Of a stretch of 64,000 bases of DNA, positions 35,101 to 45,262 are shown one piece after another. Location of the stretch: positions 744,001 to 808,000 of the forward strand of contig CAWJHE010000006.1 of assembly GCA_963842455.1 (NCBI GenBank), read 5' to 3'. The translations under genes and the position numbers were made by a program. Numbering within the stretch: position 1 is the stretch's first letter; every line of letters begins with the position of its first letter. The DNA is from CAWJHE01 sp963842455 (GTDB taxonomy: Bacteria; Chloroflexota; Anaerolineae; Anaerolineales; UBA4823). Below the pieces are notes generated by a model that was not told the origin of the DNA, ran no database searches, and saw nothing but the letters and a program-made list of their open reading frames with translations.

Positions 35101-37912
35101 GAAGCGGTTATCGTAGGCGTAGTTGTGATCGGTATCAAACTGATCGTAATCATACACCTGGCGAACGACCATCAAATCTGTTTCAGCCGGAATTGTTACC
35201 TGGTTATCTTCGCCAAAACCATGCAATGGAATAAAGTAGTTGAATGCCCGGTAGAAATTGTCGCGATTCGCATCGCCATACGCGCTTTCGGCAGCCACCA
35301 TCTGCGGAGTCACCGTGAAGTTAAATTCCTGCTGGTTGATTAATTGCAAGGTTTGGGTGCTTAGGGTCACTGCTTGTTCGGTCGCACTATGGTTAACCAA
35401 AGTAAATACATTTTGCCAGGTGCTGCCCGGGCTGACCACATGGGCAAAGCTTGGCGCGTCTGATTCCGCGGAATTCTCCTGGCGTCCAGGCTGCTGAATC
35501 TCCGCTGGTGTACACGCCATACAGTCCATTTGCCAGGGCAGTGCCCACATCGGCATTCACTGCACCAGCACCTTGTTTATACATATCATGATTGATATCT
35601 TGGGCAGAGGCCATTAAGATCGCTTTAGCTTCATCTGCTGTAGGCCATGTACCGTGCTTATCTTTATAAGCCTGGTAAATCAAGGCTAACACCCCAGCCG
35701 CCACAGGACTGGAGCGACTGGTGCCTCCCCAGGTTGACCAGGAAAGGTTGCCGTCCAAGGTATCAAAATACGCGCTGCCGTAATAATTCAATTCTTCAGC
35801 ACCAGCAGCATATGCGCCGCCCGCGACAATATCGACGCCACTGCCTTCACGCGCCCCCGGACCGCTGTTGGAAAAAGAGGCGATATCGTTATAGTTAATT
35901 TGCTGAGTGGAGGTAATGCTATCCCAGCCGGTGGACCCATATTCTGTGGATGCACCTACAGCGATGCCTGTTCCAGGGCTGGGGGGCGCAGCTGTTCCGT
36001 ATCCTGGACCGCCGTTGCCCGTGGAGAACAGGAATTGCAGGTTGGGAGCCAATATCCGTTGGATATCTTCGATGATCAGGCTGGTATCATCCCAGCCATC
36101 GTTGAACTCAGCACTGAAACCGTAGGAGTTGGTGCTAATTTGTATGCCATCTGTGTCATCTGCCAGGCTGGTCGTGTAGAAATCTATACCCGATTGAGAA
36201 ATTCCATCCCACCCTACGGCTGCCAGCAAGTAAGCATCACGGTAGGTTGCATTGCCGGAAAATCCCCAGGCAGCGTTCATGGCAACCAGGCTGGCATTGG
36301 GAGCAGCGCCGTAAACAGCGCCAGCTGGCGTGCCGGGGTAGGGCTCAAGATCGGCAAATTCGGGCAGGTAGCCATCGATCTGGCCAGACCCGACGACATT
36401 CGAGGCGCATTGTGTGCCATGACTGTAGCCGCTGTCCCAGGGTCCATGCAGACCAATCAATGAGCCGGCTGCGGGAGGCGCGATGCCCAGGTTGGGGAAT
36501 TGAAACAGCCAATCGGTTGTGGGCACGTAGTGCACCCCATCGGCAATAAAGTATAAAAGACCACCGTTCAAATCAGCTTTGCCATCCAGGTTGAGATCCC
36601 GGTAGGAAACCATGTTGTTGTAGGTAGCTGGATTGCCCGGATCCGCTTTGGTCAGGGGTTTCTCGTCCTGGAAATCGTAGTCGTTATCAAGGTCAACGTA
36701 AACGGTATCGTAGACGCCGGCAACATTAGGGTCAGTTACAAGAACGGCAACCTGTTCGCCCCATACGTAATCACGCAGCGATTCGTCGTGATGGGTGCCG
36801 ACATGCACGATGCCACTTTTGCTCATCGCTGTACTGATTTTGTAGTTGTGATTTGTTCCAGGTGTGTTGTAGGCAATGCGTGGTGTGTAGCTGAAACATT
36901 TTATATTGGTACCACAGGGTGTTAGCTGAGGTGTGGCGCTGGTATCCATGAGGGTTACCCCAGGAAATCCGCCGCTGATATAAGTGGAACCCAATTCCAC
37001 ATCGTAATAGTAAGCGCGTAGGGTAAAGGGATCCATAACAACAGGCCATCCATTAAGATGGGGGTTGACTGTGCTGTTATAGATAGCCTGCGATCCGATG
37101 ATATCCGGATGGGCAAAGTCGATTCCATCATCAATAATGGCGACATTAACCCCTTCGCCTCTAAAGCCCCGTTCCCAGGCAATTTCAGCTTTTGCTGGTC
37201 CCGTGGGCGACATTTCAAACCAATCTTCAGTTATTTGAGGCGTCGCTGGTTCGATGAGAGCATCACTGTAGATTTTTGACTCGCTCCAGGAAAGACTGCC
37301 CTCTCGGAGTGAGGCGGCCTGCGCCCGCAACTTTTCCCAATCTTTCGGTCCTGGCTGAATTTGCGTATCATCTGCTGGAACGGGATCAGATTCCATGCGA
37401 ACCGGTCCGGTATTGTACAGCCCTTTAATCTCAGGGAATGACGCGACTTTGATCAAGTTATGGGGCAGGATGAGTCCACTCAGCATTTGGCTGCTGTTCA
37501 GTGTTGAGCCTTCGTTCCCACTGCTATTCTCGAGGAATCCCACAATTTTGCCATCTACGAAATACGGTTTTATTTGCTCAACAACATCAAGTGAAAAATT
37601 CCCGACCAGGTTGATGATAATCGCCTGTTGGCTGTCTTTGCTTGGGCTTTTAAATTTTTCGGGCAAGATAGGTGCGTTTTTTGAGATATTCTGTAAAACA
37701 GGGTCCAGTTTTGAAAATGCATCCTGTGGGTCAGGTTGCTGATCTGAAACAGCCTGTGTCTCCGAGATGCGTCCTTTTGATAATGGGCCATCGGTAACCG
37801 GCTGCGGAGGGCGGTCTTGAGCGTTGGCGCCCATAATCGGTGAAAAGATGAGTGTAAGCACCAGTAAGAGATTGATATTTTGCCAGATCCGGCGAGAAAA
37901 CCTGTTATTCAT
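32110..37912 (-). CDS. Giant secreted subtilisin-like (S8) serine protease, split by a +1 frameshift near 35465
   Basis: Secreted protease of about 1933 residues once one base is skipped. Start ATG 37912 behind GGAGAAGG; signal peptide IWQNINLLLVLTLIFSP. The S8 domain has all catalytic residues: D261 (VAIIDDGIDFAHPD), H498 (SGYSHGTQCA), oxyanion N633 (STGNGGPG) and S732 (GGTSRSSPVAAG), with a large insertion (about 275-490) between Asp and His. The first frame runs into GVYTSGDSAAWTPGEFRG and then loses sense; one base later the sequence continues ESDAPSFAHVVSPGSTWQNV. The rest (about 820-1933) is beta-rich: VHP/Ig-like strands, a pre-peptidase C-like segment (WNGSVWEQRASSAG), a MAM-like segment (SFENDGAWPDGWTT) and DUF11-like repeats, ending in YIPLIIK. 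Divergent from the C45 hydrolase gene. Confidence 0.88.
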
Positions 37913-38037
37913 TGAACCTTCTCCTCTCTCAGAACAAGATATCCGGTAAAAAATAGTAGCTGTAAATGATTATAGTGATTAAAGCCCAGAATCTTTTCAA
38001 ATAAGTCGAACTTCACCGTCCCTGTTTAATTTTTGGA

Positions 38038-38107
38038 GTAGCCCTTTTAGCAAAATCCCCCTGAGATGATGAAAGAACTGAACAAAGGGCTACAGGGGAA
38101 ATTCCCC
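38038..38107. repeat. Nested inverted repeats with alternative pairings
   Basis: GTAGCCCTTT (38038-38047) is exactly inverted at 38084-38093 (AAAGGGCTAC). The loop contains CCCCT (38058-38062), which can pair with AGGGG (38094-38098) just outside the stem, and the same GGGG can instead pair with CCCC at 38104-38107. The arrangement would form an H-type pseudoknot in RNA or a protein-binding palindrome in DNA. Confidence 0.55.
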
Positions 38108-38243
38108 AAACTGCCAATCTATGTGTAGATCTTATGATTAGATTATATCTCAAAGATTTCCCTGTAAAGATGATGAATGTTAGGCTCGGCCCCGAATTAA
38201 GTGGATTTCCTGGTTATTTCATCCGACCCTGCAAATTTTCGCT

Positions 38244-38249
38244 TATAAT
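38244..38249 (+). promoter_or_regulatory. -10 element of the C45 hydrolase gene
   Basis: TATAAT 39 bp before the ATG at 38288; the leader contains GAGGGA just before the start. The -35 region is not consensus-like. Confidence 0.4.
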
Positions 38250-38287
38250 CTGGTTATTGGCTAATTATTGTGAAATGAGGGACAAAT

Positions 38288-39397
38288 ATGAGCGAAGGTA
38301 GCGCCCTTCCGCAAGTAAACAATGCTCTCCAGATTCCGGTCGTTAAGGTGAAAGGTAATCACCGCCAGATAGGCCAACAAATTGGAGAAGCCTGTAAGCA
38401 GCAAGTGTGTCACAGTATTGAAAACGCACGCCTATTAATTGACGAAGCTCGGTCGACTTTGGAGTTGGATTGGAATGGCGCTCAGATCCAGGCGCGAAAA
38501 TATATGCCTTTTGCCCAGGAACGATACCCAAAATATGTGGATGAATTGATTGGGATTTCGGAGGGAGCAGGGGTGAGCTTTGAAGAACTGGCGGTTGTGA
38601 ACGCCATGGAAGCGGTTACCATGGATGCCCTGCACCTGTCTAAATGTACCAGTATGGCTGTCAGTGACGATTGCACTGCGGATGGTCATGTGTTGGTTTC
38701 GCATAATGAGGATTGGCTTCCGGAAGATGAACAGGATGTTTACCTGGTGCACGCATCGCCAGATGACGAACCATCCTTCCTGGCAATGACCTATGGGGGT
38801 CTGTTACCAAACATCGGTTTCAATTCCAATGGGATTGCCCAATGCTGCGACTCGGTATATCCCAATGATTCGCGCATCGGCACGCCTCGGGTAATTGTTT
38901 CACGGGCTGTTCTAGGCGCAAAGAACCTTTCTGATGCAATGCGCCTGGTCTTAGCCCCACAACGGGCAGCAGGGTATAACCACCTCCTGGCGCATGAAAG
39001 CGGCGAGATTATTTCGGTTGAAGTCTCGGCGCGGAAATTTGGGATTCTTTATGCTTTCGATGGCGTCATGGCGCATACCAATCATTATCTTGACCCTAAG
39101 ATGCAAGAGATCGAGGATGAACCAGACGAATTGATTGGCACCCGGTTGCGTTATTTCCGGGCGATGCGCTTATTGAAACGCACCAACTCGCATTCGCTAA
39201 AAACATTGAAAGCCATTCAACGCGATCATCTCAATTTCCCGAATTCAATCTGCAACCATATGACCGATGATATCGCCCCCTTAGATCGTGAAAAAACGAT
39301 CAACGCATTGATCATCGATTTGACAGCCAGAGCCATGCATATCGCGTGGGGTAATCCCTGCGAGACGCGCTACCAGACCTTCTATCTGGATAGTTGA
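38288..39397 (+). CDS. C45-family autoproteolytic acyltransferase/hydrolase (isopenicillin acyltransferase-like)
   Basis: 369 residues, start ATG 38288 with GAGGG upstream. The N-terminal part (VKGNHRQIGQQIGEACKQQV) and EGAGVSFEELAVVNAMEAV are family text, followed by the self-cleavage site SKCTSMAV with nucleophile Cys120 and DGHVLVSHNEDW (Asn/Asp of the active site). In the NTN-hydrolase fold the chain is cut before this Cys, exposing it as the catalytic nucleophile. Fungal relatives swap the acyl side chain of isopenicillin N, while most bacterial members are amide hydrolases of unknown substrate (choloylglycine hydrolases are also relatives). There is no signal peptide, so the protein is probably cytoplasmic. 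Monocistronic; the next gene is convergent. Confidence 0.88.
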   Translation: MSEGSALPQVNNALQIPVVKVKGNHRQIGQQIGEACKQQVCHSIENARLLIDEARSTLELDWNGAQIQARKYMPFAQERYPKYVDELIGISEGAGVSFEELAVVNAMEAVTMDALHLSKCTSMAVSDDCTADGHVLVSHNEDWLPEDEQDVYLVHASPDDEPSFLAMTYGGLLPNIGFNSNGIAQCCDSVYPNDSRIGTPRVIVSRAVLGAKNLSDAMRLVLAPQRAAGYNHLLAHESGEIISVEVSARKFGILYAFDGVMAHTNHYLDPKMQEIEDEPDELIGTRLRYFRAMRLLKRTNSHSLKTLKAIQRDHLNFPNSICNHMTDDIAPLDREKTINALIIDLTARAMHIAWGNPCETRYQTFYLDS

Positions 39398-39446
39398 CCG
39401 GGTGTGACCAGGGAATGACCCTGTCTGCGGAGGTTTCTAGCTGGGC

Positions 39447-40076
39447 TTAGATTTTTGCCAGCAGTTGGGCTTTCTTCTGTTGAAATTCTTCGTTGGTCAG
39501 GATGCCTTGCTGTCGCAAGGATTCCAACTGGGCGATTAATTGGGGAACCCCTTCCTGTTTGGGCGGTTCATGCTCCCCGTAATCTAATTTTTCCTTGGCA
39601 TTCAACATCGCCTGTTTAAATCCTACCGGGTTTTCTATCCTTTTGAAAGTATTGACACCCAACTCGCTGGCAGTCAAGATCTCAATATCTCCGTATCCAA
39701 ACATTCTTCCCAGGGCAGACTGTTCCATCTTGACATCGTTCACTTTTTCCAGGCTGGAGTCGGTGATCGATTTGTTGATCACTCCTGAGATTTGCATGAC
39801 ACGCCGGTTGGTTACCAGGTACTGGTGATTGGACCAAAGCAAAATGTCGCGGACCATCGAAAATACGGGTACCAACATGAGGATGAAACCGATAGCCGAA
39901 ACAATCAGGGCGTATAAAGGAAAGGTGAGGGCGAGCGTAATCGTCAATGCAAAGATAATAATGATGGCGGTAATTTCCAGAAAGATTGCGCTGGCTAATA
40001 AAAACCCATGTTGCCGGGTGACAAGAATAACCTTTTCTCGTTCGCTTAGCAGGTTGTCAAGGTAGGATTTAGCCAT
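39447..40076 (-). CDS. Membrane protein with bacterial PH domain and C-terminal SHOCT motif
   Basis: 209 residues. Two membrane helices at about 25-50 (FLLASAIFLEITAIIIIFAL) and 53-75, then a bacterial PH-like domain (YLVTNRRVMQISGVINKSIT, LEKVNDVKMEQSALGRMFGY, GDIEILTASE), and a SHOCT short helix at the end (LIAQLESLRQQGILTNEEFQQKKAQLLAKI region, about 180-209), the usual oligomerisation tail. Such YdbS-like proteins are common in Gram-positive-type bacteria, with no settled role beyond membrane association. It has its own promoter at 40113-40141 and follows the MFS gene, so it is probably separately transcribed. Confidence 0.86.
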   Translation of the reverse strand: MAKSYLDNLLSEREKVILVTRQHGFLLASAIFLEITAIIIIFALTITLALTFPLYALIVSAIGFILMLVPVFSMVRDILLWSNHQYLVTNRRVMQISGVINKSITDSSLEKVNDVKMEQSALGRMFGYGDIEILTASELGVNTFKRIENPVGFKQAMLNAKEKLDYGEHEPPKQEGVPQLIAQLESLRQQGILTNEEFQQKKAQLLAKI

Positions 40077-40112
40077 TGGGGGTCTCCGTTTTCTACTAAT
40101 TCGGTTGTTTGG

Positions 40113-40141
40113 ACTATATCAAAAGGGAATGCACCTGTCAA
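40113..40141 (-). promoter_or_regulatory. Consensus sigma70 promoter for the PH/SHOCT gene, overlapping the MFS stop codon
   Basis: On the minus strand TTGACA (40141-40136), a 17-bp spacer and TATAGT (40118-40113). The TGA inside the -35 box is the stop codon of the upstream MFS gene. The leader to the ATG at 40076 is about 30 nt. Confidence 0.7.
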
Positions 40142-41386
40142 GAAGCATTTACTTTGCGAGGATCTTTGACCATAGCCTGGTAAACCCATAAGGCCGCTGC
40201 ACCTCCAAACGCTGAAGCCAGGAATGCAGCTGGGTAACCGGATAGATCAGCCAGCCAGCCACCCAGGAATGGCGCCAGGATATTGACTGGGGCAACCAGG
40301 GTATTCGACATGCCAATATAAACGGGCTGCTCATGTTCTGATCCAAATTCCAAGATAATCGCCAGCCCAATAGTCCAGATGGAAACGTTGGCAATGCCTG
40401 TCAAAATGAAAACCATATAAAAATAGGCTGGGTTTGGCGCCCACCAGGCCAGCAAGGCGCTCATAGTGGCAGCAGTTATCCCAATTTTCATCACAGCCAG
40501 GTTGCTCCAACGATCACCAATCCACCCCATGATGGGATTGGCCAGGATTTGGGTGCCGAGCAATACACCCGTCATAATGCCTACCCCGCTTTCACTGACA
40601 TGGTGGATACGAACTGCATAGACGGTGTAGAAGGCAAAACCCATCATGGCAATCTGGGAGAGGATTCGTGCGGTCAAAAACCAGCGAAAATTCTTATCGC
40701 GCTTCAAAATCTCTTTCATACGTGACCATACTGGAACCTGTACCGGCGGCAGTTCATCTAAACTGCGCTCGGGTTCCTTCGTTAATCCCAGAAAGGTCAT
40801 CGAAATCACCATGATCACCGCGGTTAGTAGAAAACAGATGGCAAAATCCAGATGGTTATCGTACTTCTCCAGGATGAAGCCGGCGCCAATCGCACTCAAG
40901 GAAGCCATCGTGTTCGCTGCTGAGGATTGCAATCCGAAGAAGGTGCCTCTCCGGTCAGCCGGGATGATTTTGGCGATCATACTTTGCCAGGGGTTGGCAG
41001 TAAAACCACCTCCCAGCCCCTGCCAGGCTAACATGACAAAGGTCAGGATCAGGGCTGTCTGGACGCCAATGGTGGGAATAAGCAAGGCGATTACAGCCAG
41101 TCCTAGAAACGGGAAGCGCTCATGTAAAGGTATTGCGTAAAACCATGGGTTTGATGCGCTTCTGGCGGGCAACTTTGTTGGCGGTTAATAGCTGCGGAAG
41201 CTGCCAGCCTACATTGTGAAATGCTGGCACAAGGCCGATAATGGTGGCTGAACTGGTTAATGTGCTCACAAAAAGCGGAAGAATGGTGACAAAGGAGGTG
41301 AAACCTAAAGCCAAACCAAAAAATGCGCCATCCAACAGGTTGACGACAAAGTTACGCTTGAGGGAGTTTTGAATTTCAGGATCCAT
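40138..41386 (-). CDS. Major facilitator superfamily transporter, split by a +1 frameshift near 41139
   Basis: About 415 residues if one base is skipped; 12 likely helices. The first frame (ATG 41386, KRNFVVNLLDGAFFGLALGF, TLPLF-type helix 1-2, HNVGWQLPQLLTANKVARQK) reaches KRIKPMVL and then stops at a TGA. One base on, the sense continues AIPLHERFPFLGLAVIALLI. The run GTTTTACGC marks the switch. Later text such as AWQGLGGGFTANPWQSMIAKIIPADRRGTFFGLQ and LGTQILANPIMGWIGDRWSN is ordinary MFS. The substrate is unknown. It overlaps the end of the MrfB gene by 11 bp, so it belongs to the mrfA-mrfB transcript; an exporter beside mitomycin-repair genes is suggestive but unproven. Confidence 0.84.
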
Positions 41387-42653
41387 CGCTATTCATCATT
41401 TTTCGGTGTAATCGATCCAGCCGGTGTTCAAATTCATCCAGCCAATGCCTGCGCAAGTAAGGGGTCAGGTTGGTGCGACCTTTATAGATAGTCTCTGCAT
41501 TTTCTAAAGCATGGATAGCTTGCTGGCACCAGTTGCAGGCTGTTGCATACTCTCCCGAACGGTGTTCGTAGAATTTTGACAGCTCAAGAAATGCAGAGAG
41601 ATGCTGGTACTGGGTGGCTTTTTCCCAAAGTGGGATCGCTGCCGGAAAATTTCCTTGTCTTTTGTAAATTAAAGCCAGTCTTTGAATGGCATCCAGCAGG
41701 ATTTCGACAGGCAGATCTTCTGCGTGTTCATCGGCCAGGTCCAAACCATGCAAGTATAACCCGGTTGCCATGTCCACATCTTGCAGATCTTCATACAGCC
41801 TTGCCAGCGAAAGTAAATCCAGGCTGATTCCCTGGCTGTTTTCGACAGGCTTTGATAACAGGGCGGCCATATGATTCATCAAAGCAGCCAAGGATACCAC
41901 ATCTACGGCGTTGTGGTAAAAGACATTTTTCAATGGCCGGGCATCACCATCGCGCAAATAATTAAAAAACATCTCGGGGATCATCCAGCCAGGCACATCC
42001 TCTTCTGACCGGGAAGCATCCAGTATCTGAACTTCCAGATTACCCAGTGTCCGGCTAGGTAAACGGTTTCGCCACAAGCGCCTGGCCAGGTGGAGTAAAT
42101 CGATATGAGCCAGTTCTTTGAAAGGCGATTGCCAGCCTTGAAACGCATACCGTGTGGTAAGCAGAGGAATGTCAAAAGCCTTCCCATTAAACGATACAAT
42201 CGCCTGGCAGGGAGCCAGGAAATCTTCAAGAGCAGCTAATTGTGCTGGTTCTTCAGCTGGATCCTGCATAAAGAATTGGGCCAGGTAGAAGCTATCTCCT
42301 TCAAAGCGACCCACACCAATTAAAAACGCATAAGTGCCACTGCCTCCCGATAATCCGGTGGTCTCAGTATCGATGAATGCAAAGGATTCGGCTGGCAAGC
42401 TAGAGATCTGCTCGTGGCCTGCCCAACGAGCCAGGATGTCCAAGGGCGCGTCAATTTTGATTGCGCCTTGTCCGTGTGGAGCGCCCCAGGGATAACGCTC
42501 CTCCACGATAAAGGTCTTACCCTGGTGGGTTTCCAGGGTGCGGCCATTCAAAACCTTTTCTATGCTGTGAAGATTGGCTTGTGAGGGCGCTGGCAGGTCT
42601 TGTGCGCCTACGTGCACCCCAAGGGCTTTTAGTTTTTCTGAGAGCGACGGCAT
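41376..42653 (-). CDS. mrfB: MrfB/YprB-like DEDDh exonuclease with TPR-like C-terminus
   Basis: 425 residues. An RNase H-like exonuclease domain at about 85-265 shows the acidic set: D95 and E97 in FIDTETTGLSGG, D161 in SFNGKAFDIPLL, and H247/D251 in YHNAVDVVSL. This is the Bacillus subtilis YprB (MrfB) type, shown there to act with the helicase YprA (MrfA) in a UvrA-independent repair of mitomycin C adducts. The last 150 residues are helical repeats (LARLYEDLQDVDMATGLYLH, YEHRSGEYATACNWCQQAI) typical of the C-terminal TPR part. The mrfA gene lies 74 bp upstream, the same order as in Bacillus, which strengthens the assignment. Confidence 0.88.
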   Translation of the reverse strand: MPSLSEKLKALGVHVGAQDLPAPSQANLHSIEKVLNGRTLETHQGKTFIVEERYPWGAPHGQGAIKIDAPLDILARWAGHEQISSLPAESFAFIDTETTGLSGGSGTYAFLIGVGRFEGDSFYLAQFFMQDPAEEPAQLAALEDFLAPCQAIVSFNGKAFDIPLLTTRYAFQGWQSPFKELAHIDLLHLARRLWRNRLPSRTLGNLEVQILDASRSEEDVPGWMIPEMFFNYLRDGDARPLKNVFYHNAVDVVSLAALMNHMAALLSKPVENSQGISLDLLSLARLYEDLQDVDMATGLYLHGLDLADEHAEDLPVEILLDAIQRLALIYKRQGNFPAAIPLWEKATQYQHLSAFLELSKFYEHRSGEYATACNWCQQAIHALENAETIYKGRTNLTPYLRRHWLDEFEHRLDRLHRKMMNSDGS

Positions 42654-42727
42654 ATGCAGATTCTATCACAGGCAATTTTTTCTTGATGGTCCACTATCCA
42701 GGATCGTCAAAAAGATTGCTTGCAGGC

Positions 42728-45262
42728 TTAGAATTTTTGAGAATGTGGTTGGTTCAACGCAGAAAGGATTGCCAGGGTTTCGCTTTTGCCGCCCATGCCA
42801 TTTTCACCACCAGGTCCAACACAGGATGGGCAGCCATCGCTGCAGGAGCAATCACGGACAAGTTCGAAAGCCCTCAGCATCAATTCCTGGTGGATTTCGA
42901 ACAATTTTTGGCTCAGCCCGATGCCAGCAGGGATTTGATCATAGATCGTAACGCAGGGTTGGCCACCTGCAATGGTTGACTGTGGGTCTGCGGTGACACC
43001 TAAATCGCCGACATCGCACATCAGAAAGAAGGGGGCCAGGTGACTGAGCACATAAGCCAGCCCAGATAGACCGCTGCGCACTCGAACGGCTAATTCCACG
43101 CGTTGGTGACAGTTCGGGCACAATGTGACCAGGTTATCTAACTGGTTTGCCTCCAGGAAACTGTTATACAGCCGGAAGGGTGTTTTATGATGAACATGGT
43201 GCGCCTTTTCGCCTTCTTCCAAACCACACACCTGGCAACGATAGAAGTCTCTGGCTCGGGCGCGATCACGTTGCACAGTCCAGTTGGGTCCATATTGATT
43301 TGCATCGTTCTTCCACAATCCTTGTTGACGTAAATCCTGGACAGTATCCTGATTGAGTGTAATCCAATAGCCGGTGGTGAGCAGCTCGGAGGGGGGCAGC
43401 GTCACCTCACCTAACCCTAAAGGTTCATGGGTGTTCCATTTGATCCGTCGATACCCTTTGAGCTGGGTGGTTACCTTGATTTCACCCTGGGCTTTGTACC
43501 CGGCGTGGATTTCTTCGCGTTTCTGTTCTTCGATCAGATCGACCAAAGTGTCGCTGCGCGGCTCGGTATAATAATCCGAGTCGATGCTTCTCAGGCGCGC
43601 CAGGCCCCTTTCCAGGTCTAAGGCCTCTACTTCGAAAGTTTGCGCCTCGTGCAGATAGATGGCCTGGGGATGAACCAGCCGCCAGGCTGATGCTCGGTCG
43701 ACCTGACCGATTACCCTGGGTCCATTTTCATCCCAGGCCTGTAACACGATAGGATGGGCAGATGCGCTGCGCAGGGATATTTCCTGAGATGGGTATTGAT
43801 CTGCCATCCAGAAATACTTATCACCCGAATGATGCAGCACCCCTTGAGCCTTTAGAAATTCAAGCAATTCCAGTAACTGTTCGATGTTTAGATCGCCAAA
43901 GTGCTCACCTTCCTGGAAGGGCAGCTCGAAGGCTGCACAGCGGATATGATCCAATAAAATGAGCAAATTGTCCGGGTCGATCAAGGCGTGTTCCGGGGAG
44001 CGCTCAAAAATATATTGAGGGTGAGAAGCCAGGAACTGATCCAATGGCGCTGCGCTGGTCATCAGGACTGCCAGCGAAGCCTCTCGACCGCGACCGGCTC
44101 GGCCAGCCTGCTGCCAGGTGGCTGCAATCGTGCCTGGGTAACCGACCAACAGGACCGCGCCCATCCCGCCGATATCAATACCCAGCTCTAATGCATTGGT
44201 AGCAATCACTACCTGTACCTGACCGCTGCGCAAACCGCGTTCAATTTCTCTGCGCTCATGGGGCAGGTAACCGCTGCGATAACCGCGAATACTTTCGAAT
44301 GGGCTCACTTCCGGGATGCGTTGGCGTAAGTAAGTCAGAATCAATTCCACTGTGCGCCGAGAGCGCCCAAATAGAATCGATTGCTGTTTGTAAATCAGCA
44401 GGTCTTCTGCCAGGCGGATGCTTTCCTGGATGATGCTGCGCCGCAAGCCGGTTACCTGGTCTATGACCGGTGGGTTGTAGATGAGAAAGTGACGGTCTCC
44501 TCGAGTGGATCCATCCTGGTCGATCAGGTGAACGCTTTCTCCAGTTAACCGCTCGGCTAACTCTTGTGGGTTGGCGATGGTTGCGGAAGTCAGGATAAAT
44601 TGAGGCTGGGATCCATAAAAATTGGCAATTCGTTTTAATCGTCGAATGACATTAGCCACATGGGAGCCGAACACACCCCGATAGGTGTGCATTTCATCAA
44701 TCACCACCAAATCCAGGTTTTCGAAAAAGTGCGCCCAGCGGGTGTGATGAGGCAGAATCCCTATATGCAGCATGTCGGGGTTGCTGATCAGTAAGCGAGT
44801 TTTTTCACGCAATCCTGGGCGAGCAGAGGCAGGCGTATCGCCATCGTAAATGGCTGCCTGTAAATCGGAACGATCTAACCCGCCAGCCTGTAACAAGGCT
44901 GTCGTGTTGTTTAATTGATCCTGTGCCAGGGCTTTGGTTGGAAAAATATACAGAGCACGCGCCTCAGGAATCTGGAGTAGCTTCTGCAAAACCGGCAAGG
45001 TGTAACAAAAGGTCTTTCCGCTGGCTGTCCCGGTAACAACGGCGATATTTTGACCGAAGAAGATGCTTTCCCAGGCCTGCGCCTGGTGCAGATAAAGCGC
45101 TTTAACCCCTAAATTCTGCAAACCCTGCCGGATGGCAGGGTGCAGTTCAGACGGCAGAGGGCGCGTGATAGCTTCCTTGGCCGGAAGCGTACGCCATTCC
45201 CGGATATTATCGAAGATGGTCGCTTCCTTTTGCCAGTTGGCAAGCAAAAGATCGATACTCAT
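42728..45262 (-). CDS. mrfA: MrfA/YprA-like DEAD/H helicase with an inserted HNH motif and DUF1998 C-terminus
   Basis: 844 residues. Helicase motifs: I in TGTASGKT (about 77-84), DE-box in VVIDEMHTYRG, SAT in FILTSATIA, and motif VI QQAGRAGRG. The C-terminal region carries the four-cysteine cluster CSCSDGCPSC (C805, C807, C811, C814) seen in MrfA-type DUF1998 helicases. Between the core and DUF1998 lies an unusual HNH-like module at about 671-722: YRCQVCGLEEGEKAHHVHHK (C676, C679, H691, H692), NLVTLCPNCHQRVE (C715, C718, H719). It starts one base inside the stop of the pseudokinase gene and is followed by mrfB. It probably unwinds DNA near bulky adducts for MrfB to digest. Confidence 0.9.
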   Translation of the reverse strand: MSIDLLLANWQKEATIFDNIREWRTLPAKEAITRPLPSELHPAIRQGLQNLGVKALYLHQAQAWESIFFGQNIAVVTGTASGKTFCYTLPVLQKLLQIPEARALYIFPTKALAQDQLNNTTALLQAGGLDRSDLQAAIYDGDTPASARPGLREKTRLLISNPDMLHIGILPHHTRWAHFFENLDLVVIDEMHTYRGVFGSHVANVIRRLKRIANFYGSQPQFILTSATIANPQELAERLTGESVHLIDQDGSTRGDRHFLIYNPPVIDQVTGLRRSIIQESIRLAEDLLIYKQQSILFGRSRRTVELILTYLRQRIPEVSPFESIRGYRSGYLPHERREIERGLRSGQVQVVIATNALELGIDIGGMGAVLLVGYPGTIAATWQQAGRAGRGREASLAVLMTSAAPLDQFLASHPQYIFERSPEHALIDPDNLLILLDHIRCAAFELPFQEGEHFGDLNIEQLLELLEFLKAQGVLHHSGDKYFWMADQYPSQEISLRSASAHPIVLQAWDENGPRVIGQVDRASAWRLVHPQAIYLHEAQTFEVEALDLERGLARLRSIDSDYYTEPRSDTLVDLIEEQKREEIHAGYKAQGEIKVTTQLKGYRRIKWNTHEPLGLGEVTLPPSELLTTGYWITLNQDTVQDLRQQGLWKNDANQYGPNWTVQRDRARARDFYRCQVCGLEEGEKAHHVHHKTPFRLYNSFLEANQLDNLVTLCPNCHQRVELAVRVRSGLSGLAYVLSHLAPFFLMCDVGDLGVTADPQSTIAGGQPCVTIYDQIPAGIGLSQKLFEIHQELMLRAFELVRDCSCSDGCPSCVGPGGENGMGGKSETLAILSALNQPHSQKF

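Larger units (their letters stand above)
37913..38287. other. 375-bp divergent intergenic region without a gene
   Basis: AT-rich spacer between the protease (minus) and the C45 hydrolase (plus). It holds a minus-strand TATAAT (37974-37969) for the protease, a plus-strand TATAAT (38244-38249) for the hydrolase and, between them, the inverted repeats at 38038-38107. No open frame of note and no RNA gene recognised. Confidence 0.6.

Noticed and set aside
32110..35556. A 1148-residue gene separate from the S8 protease
   Set aside because: The region before ESDAPSF in this frame is nonsense relative to the family, and the protease frame loses sense at the same place.
39408..39424. Hairpin CAGGGAATGACCCTG as a terminator between convergent genes
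   Set aside because: Only a 5-bp stem and no T-run on either strand.
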